Notes: a model not told the origin generated them from the letters alone. Shown: positions 48,201 to 63,200, counted from the first letter of the stretch. The stretch is 64,000 bases of DNA from Parelaphostrongylus tenuis (GCA_019055375.1 JAHQIW010005485.1:124001-188000); one strand, 5' to 3'. A program made the numbers and translations.

Positions 48201-51200
48201 GCAGTGTGGGAACAATAAACTGACTTCGACCTGCACTACCTCAACTATTCAGAACAAATCGACCTTGCCCCGATATCCGATGTCCTCATTCTCTCTAATA
48301 CTCTCACGACAAATTCCTGTCTTGAAAAAACCGCAAATCTTCCTATGGTCTTAATTGGGAACGAAATATCCCGAAGTGGCTGTAATTAGTCGGTAATTTG
48401 TCTTATGCATATTCTTTCACATGATTTACTTTGTACTTTTTCGCGGGCAAGGTTTCTTGCAAGCAATCCCAGCCGAGCAAATGAAAAATTTTAAAGTGAA
48501 ACATAATTTTATTTTTGCTGTCGCAGTGGAATGAAAAAACTTTTATATAATTTAACATGTCATTGAAATTGCAAAGATTTAAGCTTTCGAATCACTACCA
48601 AATGTCTAAGAGAAAGCTTTCCTGCAGCGAGAAAGACGTTCAAACAATCGTGTACCTCAGTTGGTACACGTCATCCTTTAGGGGTTAATTTGAAAAACAA
48701 CATAGAGTTCTGTATTTCGATATTTTCTACTAATTCATCATAACTACATCAATGGTGGCTCGTAGTATTTGGATTTTTCAAGGTTATATCTCACAATCGA
48801 TAGTTTCATTTTAACTGCGAAATAGATGACTTTTCTTCTTTATCAGATTTTTTCCAGCATTTTATAGAGTGGAATCGCAGTCAGTCATTCAAGTCAGTGT
48901 GGATGATAACTAATCATGATGATGGAGAGCGAAAAAGATACAATTTTTGAGGTCCAGTCGCAACTTCTTAGCTGATTAAGCGGTTCTGCCGCTTTGGACC
49001 TCCTGCTTTTCAGCCATTACGGGCGTGCTCATCCGAAAATGGACAAAGGTTTTCTGATAATTAAAAGAATTGACAGCTTCCAAACACGTTAAAATTGAAT
49101 AAGAAACTTCGCTCTGTCTCTCCAAGGATAGGGCGGCATCTATGGTACTATTTACTATATATTAATACTACCTTCTTACAAAAACATTGCTATTGGCATT
49201 TGAAAGCTCTATAAAACTTATGTCGTTTCTATTTTGATGTTTCTATATCTGAAAAATGTTGTTACTAAATTGATATTTCGATAATTGCACATTACATACG
49301 ACGACTGATTCATCACAACAATTAAAATCAGGACAACAGACAATTGCCGTACTTGTCAATAAATTTATCAAAAAAAAAGGTTTCATGTGTAGTCCTCAAT
49401 GCAGATTAGAGCTTTTCTGGACGAAAGATAGTCACAACGTCTGTGTTAAATCAGTTATAACATCAAGCATCAGTCAAGAGGAAAAAATGTTGACCGACTT
49501 GAACAATGCATGTGGAAATCTTGGTTTTCAACTACATCTTACAAAAACGATGTTCATAAGGAACGGATGGGTTTTGGAAACCCCATTCACGCTCAACGGA
49601 ACGAAAATCTTCGATTGCACCAGTTAGGTCTATATAGATCGTGAAATCAACATAATGAACGACCTAGCTCTAGAGCTGAGTAGGAGGAAACGAGCGACTT
49701 GGGTAACGTTTAAAAGCATGGAAGATGTAGTGAAGAGGACTAAGAACATCCGACTCCGTACCCACCTTTTCAACTCGACGACTATCCCTGCCCTAACGAA
49801 TGCAGCAGAAACCTGGTCTTTACGTAAGCAGGATGAAAGATCACGTTGAAAGGCGTTATTGAACGCGCAGTCGAAAGGTCGAAGCTAGGAGTGTCCCGTA
49901 TCCCGCAAGTAAGAAAGGGACTAGAAGTTCCGACCTACGTCAAAGATCAAAAATCAAAGACGCCGTTCAACACGCCAGGATATCAAAAATAAGGTGGGTC
50001 GGGCACATGATGCGCTTCAACGTTAATCGATGGACGAGAGCCGTTACCGACTGGATTCCTCATCAAGCGCTCTACAGGAAAACCACCGACCCGTTGGTGC
50101 GATTTCTTCACGAAAGCTATAGAAGAAAGATATGATGCTCAGCTAATCCCTAGAGCGAGGAGGACCCACTGGGCTACTCTTGCACGCGATAGAGAAAAAT
50201 GGAACTGTTGCTGGTACTCCGCTCGAGTCGCTCGACGATCAACGGGACGACAACGGGTGATACAGGTGACTACCAGAAGTGCAGGAAAAAAGGCTACGCG
50301 AGCGAAAATAAATCGGAAGAAGAAGAATGACCCCTACTAGCTTACAACGACCACTCGGCACGTCACATATGTTTAGAATGTCGAGAGAAAAGTGATCGTT
50401 AGTAAGCTGCAGATAGAAGCAAGTTGAAGATAATCTAAATTTGAAAAATTTTGAAATCCATCAATGATTGATCATAAATCACGTTTCAAAGACCGGATAA
50501 TAGGTATGAGCATGGAAGAAAAAGTTAAAAGGTCATTTTCTATTAAAAAATTGTACAGATCCTGTAGAGATTTATGGCTCAGTAACGGAAAGAGATAACG
50601 CTTTGAAAAAACCAATTTCCGGCTTTCATTAGTTCAGTATCAATTATTGGAGAAACGAACCCTTGCAAGGAATGAGAAGCACTAGCATGACCTGCCCTTC
50701 GTGGCAACGATCCGCTACTACGATTTTGGTACTGCATCGCAAGCGAGTGTGTGTTTCGATCCAGCTCGAGGGCTGAGCAGTCTGCCGGACTTTCACACAC
50801 TGGAAACACCGTTCGGGGTCCACTGTAATGGAAATTATATGAATAAAAAGTGAAGTTAGCTACTACACGTGAATGCCGAGCATTCTGATGTTGGGGTAAT
50901 TCTGTAACGTACAAAGAATATTGGACACGCATAACATCGCCTATTCGGAGGTCAAACTGTTAAACGTGGGGTTAAATATAAATGAAATTGGCTGTGGCGC
51001 GTCACTTACAGTCTCATGCTACACAGAGGGGTATCGACCTAATTGTGTAGATATACCTAATAATAATTCCCAAAACCGACTTCCTAGTAATCTCGGCATT
51101 TTGAATATGACAGAAATTTTGCTTTGCAAGTCAAACTTGTCCATTACTCAAATAGAAGAATCACAAATCTAAATTTGAATTTCATCAAGCGCAAAACAAC

Positions 51201-54200
51201 TTTTCCAAAGCGGTGAGTATGTGGAAAAGTTTCCTTTGCTTTAAGCAACTGAAATCCAAGTTTGATGATATTTTTTGATTAAGTATTACATGTGTTTGAA
51301 TGAAGATGTGGATTAGTTGATTCATCCAGGCTCTCAAGAAGGCGAAACCGGCTAAACGTCAGCTAAACGAATAAAATGAAATAGGTTAAATGAAAAGTTC
51401 GTGCTCTTTGATTTTTAGTATGAATTTTGCAAGACTTTGTTCCAAACAAAAAACAAAACTAATAATCAAAGTATTTTCCATCAACCGTCAATAACTTTCA
51501 GCCACTTTCCACATAAGAAATGGACGCCTCGACTGTAGACTGCCGTCCTTTCCGCAATCTTATCAATGGCCCAAGCTCCATTAATCTTGCGCGCAGCTTC
51601 ACTAGCATTTTCCTCTAAGACAACCGCGCATGAATAGCAAGCAAATTTGTTCCTAAAACAGTTCCAGGTCAAAGCAAATATAGGAAGTTAGATGCCAAGA
51701 TGTTCGCAAGAAAATGCGCAAATGAATGATACCAAAATTATGCAATTTTAGCGGAAGAAATTATTTCAGAAAACCACAACGGCACTAACTTTTTGCACAT
51801 CCTAGCATTACCAAAACCTCGCATTTCGCGTACAAAGGAAAATTTGCTATTACTAAATAATAGAGAAGATGTCAGAAGAAACTAGCTTTTTTTCAGAAAA
51901 ATTCAAGGGACTTCCAAACGATCCAAAGTATCGCATCGTAGACAATTCATGAGCTTCTTTCAAAGAAAGTAAAAATAATTAGACAAGCATTATTACTGGG
52001 CCCATGTTCAAAATATACCACAGGCTAGATTGTTGTTCGTAAACTGGCTTTCGATACACTCAAGTGAAGTCTCATTTAACAGAACAAAGTGCTTTTTGGA
52101 GGTTACTCAATTGAGAAGTGATTTTTTGGTTTGAAAAAGAAATCGTCCGTTGTTTTTCACCAACAATAACACGACTATTTGAGATGAGCAAATGATGACA
52201 GAGTCAGAATAGATGATAACTATAAACAATTACATTTCAATAAACAGATTACTTTTTTTTCAAGTGATGTTGCCTTGGAATTGTATGAACTATAAGGTAC
52301 GGTTCTCTACCTTGAGATGATCTCAGAACTGTTGACCTGTACGAAGGTCTTTGACAATAACGAATCGCTTGAATTTCGCTCTCCATTTGCTATTGAGATC
52401 ACCGTCACTTCACCATTTACGGACGGACGAGTAGAGTTGCTAGAAAAATTTGCACTCTTGTGAATCAAAACATTATATTTACTAGGTGAATTTGAAGAAA
52501 TAAATATATGTTCGGGCTCAAAGAGCAATACCAGTATGTCTCAACAACTTGTGTCTCAGTTTATAAACGTCAGAATTACTGATAAGCGAGCACTGCAATA
52601 CTCATAAATGAATTCCGATTTTCGTTTAGAAAAACCCATTTACCCACCAAACCAAGGCCAAGATCCTATCAATTACTCGTTTGTTACTGTCTTGACCGAT
52701 CGAACGCAAAAGTTCAATATGTGGTCGAAGTGCAGAAGGCCATGCTTCGCCAACTCCTGAACAAAATGAAATGACACATGAAGATGTTAATAAATCAAAC
52801 TCTAGAGTGCACTGCCGCATAAAAAACAAATCAAAACTGAACACACTGGGCGCGGTTACGAAAATTAAAGAGAAAGTTCAACAAAAGAATTCGAAAATGC
52901 AAAGAGTGTTCAGAGTACAGTGCCTTACGCTCAATGCATTCGTGAAAAGGAAAGGTGCGGTAGCTCATTTTCGAGGATCCCCATACATTTGTCTCATACC
53001 GCTTAGATTATCGAAAGTGGATAAGAGCGCCACTATGGAACAACAAAGAGAGTATTGCTCATTTCGGCAGAAAATCACAGCTAGAAAACCGTCTATCAAA
53101 GTTTCGATTTCTGAAGTCGTTTCTCAACAGATATTAAGACAGAAGAAATCGAGTAGTTTGACTCAAACAATTTTGAGTGCAATTTCAGAAACTAGTAAGC
53201 TTTACTGATCGTGACTCTTAACATTTATATGATATTGCGACATTTAGAGAAGTCATCTGTTAGGAACATGGTAGCCGCTATTACCATAATCGATGTCATT
53301 TTGTTTTCAGTTGTTTCTATTGAAAATGGCTGCCTTTTATGAACAGAGACTATGACCGATTCCACTGGTCATTTTTTACAAAAATACAATAAGCGTACAA
53401 TACTGCGTTAAGCTGGCATCATGTCCCCTATGAGCGTTCAGTAAACACTATTAATATGCGAAACAAACTACTTGAGGAAATTAGAACGGCATATACTGCC
53501 AATTTTAGCCTGATATATCATAAAAATAGAACTCTTCAATAATGTTACTAATTGTAAATGCTTCGAAATCACCAGGAAGACCACGAAAAGAAACATTTCA
53601 ACTAACCCAAGAAAAGAACCGCAGAAAAGTCGAAAATTAGAAAATTTCGAGTGTGGTATTTCTTATTACAACAATATTATCATTGGGTGAGTATACGTTA
53701 GAGACACAGTCTATAAATAGAAAATAACTGCAGCTCTCACCTTCAATTTCGGTGAAGATCGAGGACAAGAACTGAGGTTCATCTATATGCAGCGCGCTTT
53801 TGACGAGTTCGTCGAGCACATCCGATGCAAGCGGAAGCGATACCCGTCCAATATTGCCCATTATCTAAAAGTCAAAGAAATAGACGTTTGGAAGCAGCAA
53901 GTACAACGCATTCATCTGAAGTACCTACTACTTGAGGACTATCAACAATTAGAGCCGTATGGCATGTTTAATCACTGAGGAGTGTACCTATTCTCGTAGT
54001 AGACGTATTATAACATAAAATCCCATGACTATATTTTGATTCTTAAGTTAAAAAGTAGAGTAAGGATATACTTGTAACCACAACTGCCGTTTTGAAGGCC
54101 AACAACATCGAGCTACAACAGCATAAGTTGGTAAAGTAGCAATCGAGCTGACTTACTATCAAACAGTCACATGATACAAAGCTCAGGACCATGGGTTTGA

Positions 54201-57200
54201 GCATGGAAATTGTACGTGATACATGAATAGCGACTATAAAATAATGTGGCTTAAGCCTCTTAAGTTATCACCGATTTTGGAATACTGTTATCAACGTTCA
54301 CACCTGCCTTTGCATAGCAGTTTGATTGGACATTCGCCAGCCAAAATTCCGATAATAGCTTAATTTTAGTACTAGAATCTTGAGCTTATAGTTCACTAGA
54401 ATACCCTCGGCTGAATCTCGGCATAACAGCTTCGACATATTTCGCAACTGAGGAAACATATATATCACTGACAAAAGCTATTTATTGAAATTTACGATTT
54501 TACAACTTTTCAAATTGATACAATTTTTAACTCTACATGATCCGTCATCACGTACATTGTGCGAATTTCGTGTAAATTTGGCTACTGCCTGATAGAACAT
54601 CTTAATGAAATATCGTAGAGTGGGGGCCAAGTCGATTTCTCTGTGCGACGCCTTGGGATACGACTGTCTGCGAATATTGAGAATCTTTAATGAAAGGCCG
54701 TTCACCAGGTCGATATCCTGTGCGACGCCTTGGGATAGTGCTAAGGCTACTCCTAGATTATGTGGATTGAAGAAGCCTTTCCAAACAAATCTCATACGGT
54801 TTTTCTCATGAGAAAAAAATGGCAGCCTTGACTTGCATACGATGCTGTCCAACCAAGGACTAGTGCACATTGAAAGGAAGATGCCACTGTGCTAGTCTCG
54901 CCCCACTTTTCACAAGTAAAAAGACGTGATCAAAGTCTAGCTTCGGTCATCAACAGAAGTGTTGATCAAAATGAGCCATTTCTGACTCTGCAATACTTGC
55001 ATAGATTTCACTAACTCCTTGAATATTTTTTTTAAGTTATTGACTTCTTCTTACAAATCGTGCGGGCGCCTGTACAATTCTCACCCACTCTGGCACTAGC
55101 AATTAATGCTTGCAGAACTCGAGCATTAACTGCTTTTTAAACCTTTCGTGTCTGAAACTGTGACATTCATTTATTTCCATAGCGCACATTCACCTCTAGA
55201 CATATCTAAGTGACGTGAATTGTGAACAGATTTGCTGACTCGAATGTCGTAGATCGTATAAAACCTAGTATGCTGTTCTTCATTCAGTGTCGTCAGCTCC
55301 TTTATCTCACAAAAGCGACCCATCATACTTCAATGTCGACGTATGTTTCGCTAACGACCTAAGATAAAAAGAAGTATTTGGCGCTGATCAGTCCATGGGG
55401 AATGTGCCACACAGCCGACTTGATTGAGCATTGTTACATGTGACTGAGTATGTAGATACTAGGCCTATAAAGTTACTTGCAGTGGGCCAGCGATGTAATA
55501 CTTCACTGATTCAATTGCTGAAAAGTTTGGTTTCAAAAGAGCGATTTCGGTAGAATGAAAGACTTGATAGCTCGAGAGTGCGAGAATGAATTAACAACCA
55601 TGTGTATGTTGCAGAAAAGTTTTACTCACTACACCTCACTCACCCGACTCTACTCGATATCTCCTAACAATCCGAACTACAAGTCCACATTTGTACTATG
55701 CATGTAAAGCGTATTTTAGGTGGCATAGTTGATTTTTCGATCACTATGTGGATGATGCAGAAGAGCTACACGGACGCGTTGAACCATACACCAGAGCGGT
55801 GGAAATGGAAAAACACAGCCGTTCGGGACGGTGTATGCCTATCCAGGTACACGACTATTCAAAAGTCTTTCCATTGGATTAGGTTATTCTCCCAAACTTT
55901 TAATAACTATTTGGAAGTTTGAATCTTGATGATTTAAACGTTGCGCTTGGTTTTAGAAAGGCCTCCTCAGTGTGCTATAACAGCGATGGTAAGATCACAT
56001 TTCACACTCAGCGCGTATTCTTGCTCGGCTATGGCATGTGGATGGCTTTTTATGGATCGTTAATTATCCATTTGATACCATATGTCCTGATGACTTTGAA
56101 AGTAAACTTGATTTCTAGGTTTTCATATGGCACCTTAAGAGCAAAAAAAGATTACGTCTCATTTTCAAAGTGTTCTTCGCACGTAGGAGTTATATTTGCA
56201 CCAAAGCATAAGAGCCTTTATAATTAAATACTTTTCAATAGCTCGTAAGAATTGATACATCCTGCCAGCATATTTTGAGCCTTTAATGAAGCGTTATGGC
56301 ACTTATGGAGCGCTAGACACGTGCTCCAGCCTTTCAGCCTCATCAGGTGGCATGGTGCCCTTCGTTTCAGCCAATACCTTGCGGGTGAGTAGACCTACAT
56401 ATAAAGGATTCGACGACGAACAACTTGTACTGCACGTGTGCCAAGTGAAAAATCACCCCATGTTGCAATGATTGATACTCGATTGCTCATGGCTGATAAG
56501 TTTGATGATACCTTTATGATCGACTGATTTTATTTGAGACCCTTTCACTTGACGCACGTGCAGTATAAGCCGTTTATCGTCGATTCTTTCACAAGTAGAG
56601 GGTATATTCCCCTACAGATGATTGGCTCCAACGAAAAGGATTGTGGTACTGATGGGGCTGAAAGGCCGGAACACGTGTCTATCACCTTATAAGTGCCATA
56701 GCAAACCTCATGAAAGACTCAAAATGTATGGTCAGGAAGCACGAGAGTTTAGAAAGTCATGAAATGTCAGGCTAACACCAAGAACCTGAAAATTTTTCTA
56801 AATCAGAGGAAAAACTCCTATTATGGAACAAAAATCGCACGCCGCTTGCGAATAACGCTGTGCGAACAATCAACTGCCGTTCCAACCGGGTTGATTTTCA
56901 ACTTTTACTTACTTTTGTGCATGTTAGCACTGTCGTCTTAATGGCAATCCTAATCTCAATAGCTTCAATGTTTCGTTCCCGTTAACAGAATAAAAATTGA
57001 TGCTGAAGTGTTATTCAAGGTGTGCTGTCATTGAGCTTGCAATTTGCGAGCGAAGAACAATATTGATACGGAATAGTTGTGGCTGACAGCAAAAAGTCTT
57101 CGAATACGGCGCCATACTAAAAAGTTGTAGCAGGTTTCGTTTCATAATCTACTACTTCGTTTCCATTTGTTTAATTCTTTTTTCAAAAAAAACTAGATGA

Positions 57201-60200
57201 TTTGTTGTAATAGGTAGAAAATATATCGTATAAACATATTAAATTGCATAACAGATGATATATAATACATCATGTAAAAAATTACTAGAAAAACATTCAA
57301 ATCAAAACAAAATAAAGCAAAGAATTTCAACGAAACAAAATTCATTCAGAACGCGGAAGACCTACTTGGGTAAAAAAATAAAATTGACAAAGTTTTAAGC
57401 AAAATGTTTCTTTGCTAAGAACGACTTCTAAACGACTAAGTCTGCGAAGTTTGGTTAGAGAGCAAAGATAAGATGTCCTTTCGAAGCGTAATAAGATCTT
57501 CTTCATTACTGTTTACTACGCTTCATTTCGTAGTTTTCTTTAGTTAGCTATGTTGGATTCCAAAGCCTAATTCTATCATCTGGATTCGGCTGTTCTCATT
57601 TGCTAGTTCGATACTAATCACAGAAATACATCCGAGAGAATTCCAAGGCAGCATCTATGTATGTCACCACCAAGTATGGGAAAGTGATGTGACTTTTGTA
57701 ATTTCTTACACTTTTGCCACTCTTAGGAAGCGCCGTGGCCGAGTGCTTGTGATGATGGTCGCGGCGCGCGTGAAGCCGAGCTCCACCTCCAACCTCTCTC
57801 CGATAATCATTCATAGACATTGCAGAGAGACTAGCTCAACCAGTATTCTACGCCGTTCAAAAAGTAGACGAGAAACTAAATGCTAGAAGTATTGGGATCC
57901 GCACAGTAAAAAAAAAAAACTGTGATGACGGATCAGATAAAGTCAAAATAAAAGTTAACCACTCTTATAGACTAAAAGGTAGATACATTCCGTTGTGGAA
58001 AAGAATTTTCCAAAGAGACCTTTTCCGCTGAGCAAAGAACTTTTCTCAAACTGGCAATTACCAATCGAAAGCTTGAATCATTGTGATTGCAAGAATGCAC
58101 TTGTTTTTTAGAGGGTCTTCTTATAATAGAGACAAGATTTCTTTTCACACTCTATCGCGTTTGTATTTTGCTGAATGTAGATATTTCGACAAACAATTGC
58201 TAACCATTGAATAGCGTAAATCTCTGCAATCTCATTACTCTCTTGTTTCCATAGAGAAAAGTTGCCCTTACTGCGCTATGGAGGAGAAAATGGAATTGGG
58301 TCTCACACACCCGTATTTTTCAAACACAAAACTTATTCGACAATTAGCAAGTATTCGATAGCATAAATTTTGCCGATTTCAAAAGTGCGCTTCTTTTCTG
58401 AGAAGATCGTTTTACTGCACTGTAGCAAGGAAGATAAGCTTGAGCTTCGAACACATTGCGTATTGGTGGTCGGCTGGGGAGTGCGTGGATGCGGATTGAT
58501 AGCGCAATTCTTGTGATGGATTTGAGATTTTTCCCTGTTTTGGAAAAAAATCCTCACGAACGTGTAACTCTGATACTCGAAGATTTCCTCTACACGCTCA
58601 TATGCTTTTCGTGCTTCCCGTGAATTTTCAGCGTGATATTAGGCTTTCTCATACGTTTTGGCACCAGAGCAATAAACATCAAGTTCAATAACGAAGTAAT
58701 TGAAATTGCTTAACAGCATTATTCAAAGTATGCGCCATCAGCGAAAAAACTAAGTTTCTTCTACAATTTAAATGCGTAGAACTTCCAAATTTCTGGAAAA
58801 TGGAGAAAAACTTGCGAATAAATATTGAAGACATGCGCAATTAGGCGCACCAACTGTGAAACTCAAGTTATTTTCGCTGCAACGGCGCATTAAGAGAGCC
58901 TTTTTTAAAAAAACCAGTAGAGTATTGGAATAATCGAGATTTAAGCTATCAAATGACCACTACTAGTCTAAAGAAAACGCGATAAAGGCCCTATTCTAAA
59001 GGGAATAAAACGTGCGCCTTTGTGACAGAATGGTACCGAGTTATCAAAGATCTGAAGGAGAACGTTACCTATTTGATACACTGAAATCAAAATAGCCATC
59101 GTCGCTACAGGTAATTTCTTCTTTTGAAGCGCACACTATGGATAAGGTTGTTAATCAATTTGACCACTTCTGATTGATAAATTTGGTCTTTATTACTCTA
59201 GTGCGAAAGCTAAGAGAAAACCTACAAAAATGAAAGTGCATGACGGGTGTGAGACAAAATTATATCTTGAGTGCTACATCGACATAAAAAAGCCTTTTTG
59301 AAAAAATAAGTACATTTTTAAACTCACGATGATTTGAGCTTTCAAATCATTACTACAGCTCAATAGGAATTCTTCGTTCAGCAAGGAAAATTCCTTCTAT
59401 AAATATTTCAGAAAAATTGAATTACATTGTGATTTTTTGAACGCTAAATTCAAAGTCGATCACTGACAATTATACAGTTGCACAAATTCTCTTAAACACT
59501 TGCCTTAAAAATGGTGGCAAAATTCCCACTGAATTCCGGCTTTTGGCAGGCTTTCGATAAAGTGGCAAGGAATGGTGCCAAAGCATAAGCTCGACCCTGC
59601 GAGATGAGAGACATGTAGATATTTAACACCGCAGTACACGTAGATGGAGACATTAGGTACTGATCGAACTGTGGCAAATGAGGGATCAGAAGCTGAAAAA
59701 ATATGCATTATTACGGAGATAGAGATTTCCGAGCCATCGAAAAATCCGTATGCTCATCGTGAAAAATAACCAAAATCAGTGAAACAAGGGTCACACAAAC
59801 AGGGATTTTACTATACCATATACAATATTGTGTGGTGATCATGGTTCGATTGACTGATTGTGAGACAGCATAACTGTAGGTTATTAACGTCTAGGATAGT
59901 AACTTACGAAAGATTACTTGCTTACACAACTAGTCCAAACACTTTCACTTTTGCGAAAAAATTTATCAACCCCCGATAGGAGATTCTTGGTAGGATGTAA
60001 ACATAAATATCTATGAATGTAATCTGGTAACATCATTTGAGCCTTTCATGAAGTCCATTATGGCACTTCTATAGTGCAAGGCACTTGATTCGAACTGTGC
60101 TTTGAGCGAGGCCTCAAAAACAGTCGAAAAGAAGAAGACACCTACGAATAAATAAATGAAGTTGTCTACATACATACAGGAGGTATTGTTCAATGGCGTA

Positions 60201-63200
60201 GAAGCTGCGCGTTTCGAGAATCTACCTACATTACAAGACAATTGGGTGGTCTCCTTTACTTTAGTGTTCAACCGTAGATGCAGCACCTAGGGAAATGTCA
60301 ATCAATCTGTACATTAACTTATTCAAGATCTCTTACATAAACATTAGTGCCTGTTGAAAGGCTGGATTTGCATTAACAAAGTAATTCATATGGAAAACTT
60401 TTTAAAAACAAGAGGAATTTTTTCATTCATTGGATGTCATTTACTACAAAACAGCAGAAGCGCGGACCACTTTACACCATTCCAATGAGGTAAGGTGAAT
60501 TTCTATGAAATGCAGAAAGAAAATCAGGCATGAAACACTTTACAAGCAAAACCCCAAACTTTTGTTTCTTAAGTCTCTAGAAAAACATCTCAAAATTCTA
60601 AAAACAGTCGATCTTATGGATCAGTTTTGTTCTACCCGTCGAGATCCATCGACTGAGAAGTGGTGATGGACTATTGTCACTGTACACTGTGCCGTCACCA
60701 CATACGCCTCCCTCCTTGCTACAATGCAGGGCTCAATGTGAGGCGTGGGTCACTGAAGAGGAAAGCGAGACCTCCGAAACACCGGTGTATGGCCCTGGCG
60801 TACCAACCTCGCTTTGGCTATAGACAATTTTTTTGGAATCTCAAATTCTGTTAATCAAGCTTGAAACTCTTCCTAGCCAATTATAATGAATTTCATGGCC
60901 CTCAATCCTATATCGCCTGTTACGCATCTGTCGATGAATACCACGTCACCGTAGCTTATGCAGATTTGCCGATAGCAATTTCTTTGGCACGGTACAGCAG
61001 TGAAATATCTTACGAGAAAAGACCGTAAAAGAGTTGCGATCAGATTAATTCAGAATCTCGGGCAGTAACTATTATAAATATTCTGGATTTACTACCTGTG
61101 TTTACTTTGAATTTCAGACCAATGTATCTAAGCTCGTACTAAAATTTATTAACTGCCACAAATTTTGCTAAGATATGCAGACCACTGTTTATAAGGTAGG
61201 TTTTCTTGTTTTACCCAAGATAAAGTAATAATTGATCTTCTCATTTCACTTCGTCAACGTTCGTGTTACAAATGTAAAGGGAATTGAGATTAAAAACTCG
61301 TCTGAAAGATGCGATGGTGTTCGCTATTGCAAGATCGTTTTTGCGATTGTCGCGCTTGCTTGAAATTTTTTGAAAAAACAAATTTCGCTTTCTATTGCTC
61401 GCAAAGATCAAGCTCTAAGGAAGCGTGGAAATGGAAGAATACATTATAAAATTGTATACACTTTAAAGCAATAGGACAGTGTCTCTTATAAATGTCGATG
61501 AAGTTCTAAACTCCTCTACTACACTGATAGCGCAAAAGTTATTTTAAATTAATTAAGAAATTTATGAACCCCTGCACCGGACTGATATCTCAAAAACGAG
61601 AGATGGCGCATAAATTTAACGAGTGCTAAAGAGTTCACTGCAATGAAAAGGTTTTATAACCCTCCTGCGCAAAAAAAAAATTTTTTTTCAAGACTGTCTT
61701 GATGGAAGTCGAAAATTGGATTTTGTACAAAAATCAGCAACGTTCTGTGCAGTGTTGGCAACCAGATGAAGACCCAAAACATGTCACCACGTCAGATTTA
61801 CATATAAAAACTAGAATAAGGCGACCGGTTGGTGGCCAACGTGAAATCTTGAAGTTTAACATCATGTAACAACTGAGCCTTAACCATACAGCAAAAACCA
61901 CTACTAGGAAATCAACAAAATGATAAAAAACTGTAACTTCAATCACCGGAATTGACAGAACAAAAACGTTCGCTTATAAATCGACAGCAAATGCTCCAAA
62001 ATTCGGATGAAGTGTAGTGCAAAACCCGGATTCTCCATTCACATTCATTGAATATCTCATCGGCTAAGTTATGGCCTCTCATCCATCTTGACTACTTACT
62101 GAGAAAATGAACAACGAAGCTGCTGTGTTCCGCTCTCAAATTAAAAACCTCCAGATGATTTGTACACTCCGAAAGTCTGCATATTGAGCTGACAAGAAAT
62201 TTTTCAAATTTTTTTACCTTTATTGATTTTCTTCATTCAAGTTTTTTTCAACTATCTTTTAGAGCGTGTTACATACCAAAAAACCCGCAAGAAACTACTC
62301 TAAACAATGCTAAGAATAAAAACTTAAATGCATGAAAAAATCAGTATAAACGAAAAAGTCAGGAAAATTTCTTTCCAACCCATTAAAGCACAGGAATGAA
62401 AAAGGATCACAAAAAGTCAAATGATAAGGTTCAATGTAGGCCATTTGCACCTAAAGTTAAACTGAAATTAGCAGTTCTTTTTCAAACAAGCTGTCATATA
62501 CCATTTATATTTTGTCATTTCATCAGATCACCATATCTTTTGGACACGAGTACATGATTAATGTATATACAAGATATAATTGAAACTAGGTCTATAGCTC
62601 AACTGAAGAAATTGATAAATCTTAATAACATAACAAAACCGGCATTAGTGGTCTCGCTTACGTTCACTCACTTCAATGATTTGCCTTCCATAAGTGAGCG
62701 TGAGGTGTTATTGAGTATTCATATACGTTGCATAGCAGCAGATACGTTTCCCCAACAAAACTATCTGAGCTATGAAGGAGCCCAATATTTCTACTCTGAA
62801 CCTCAGCTAACTGTCAACCAATTTCAAGAATCATCACAAATAAACTCAGCCGCAAGACGGTGATCTTTCAACCTGTTCACAAAGAGCGGCTCTTACGGTT
62901 ACGACATTAAACCGGTTTAGTACAGATTTCAAGAAATGCGTTAAGGGAAGATCTTGCAAAAACCAGTAACATAATAGTCAGGTAGAGTGCGTGCTAGGAA
63001 CAGCACCATTAGATGAAAGGATGAACTGCTTCAAAAAGAGGTATCAACTAAATTAACAGCACACCTTGATGCAGAAATAAGTTAACCTGGCACATGAAAG
63101 CAGGTCAATTACAATTTTCGCGACAAGGTATATTGTACTCGGAGGGGAAAAAAGAAGTTAAAACCAAACGCGACTCACTTCGGGTTTTTCATTCGCTATC

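Noticed and set aside
48900..49030. Possible exon ([12 protein letters not shown]) on the minus strand in the intron that needs an extra exon.
   Set aside because: There is no acceptor upstream and a stop soon after; 48256-48316 fits the phase better.
50690..50790. B-box-like GTTTCGATCCAGC on the plus strand, possible tRNA or SINE head.
   Set aside because: It overlaps a coding exon of the Melted-like gene, with no A-box at the right distance and no family body.
54478..54870. 130-codon ORF on the minus strand.
   Set aside because: It lies in a large intron and is generated over a spaced direct repeat; it has no motif and no splice signals.
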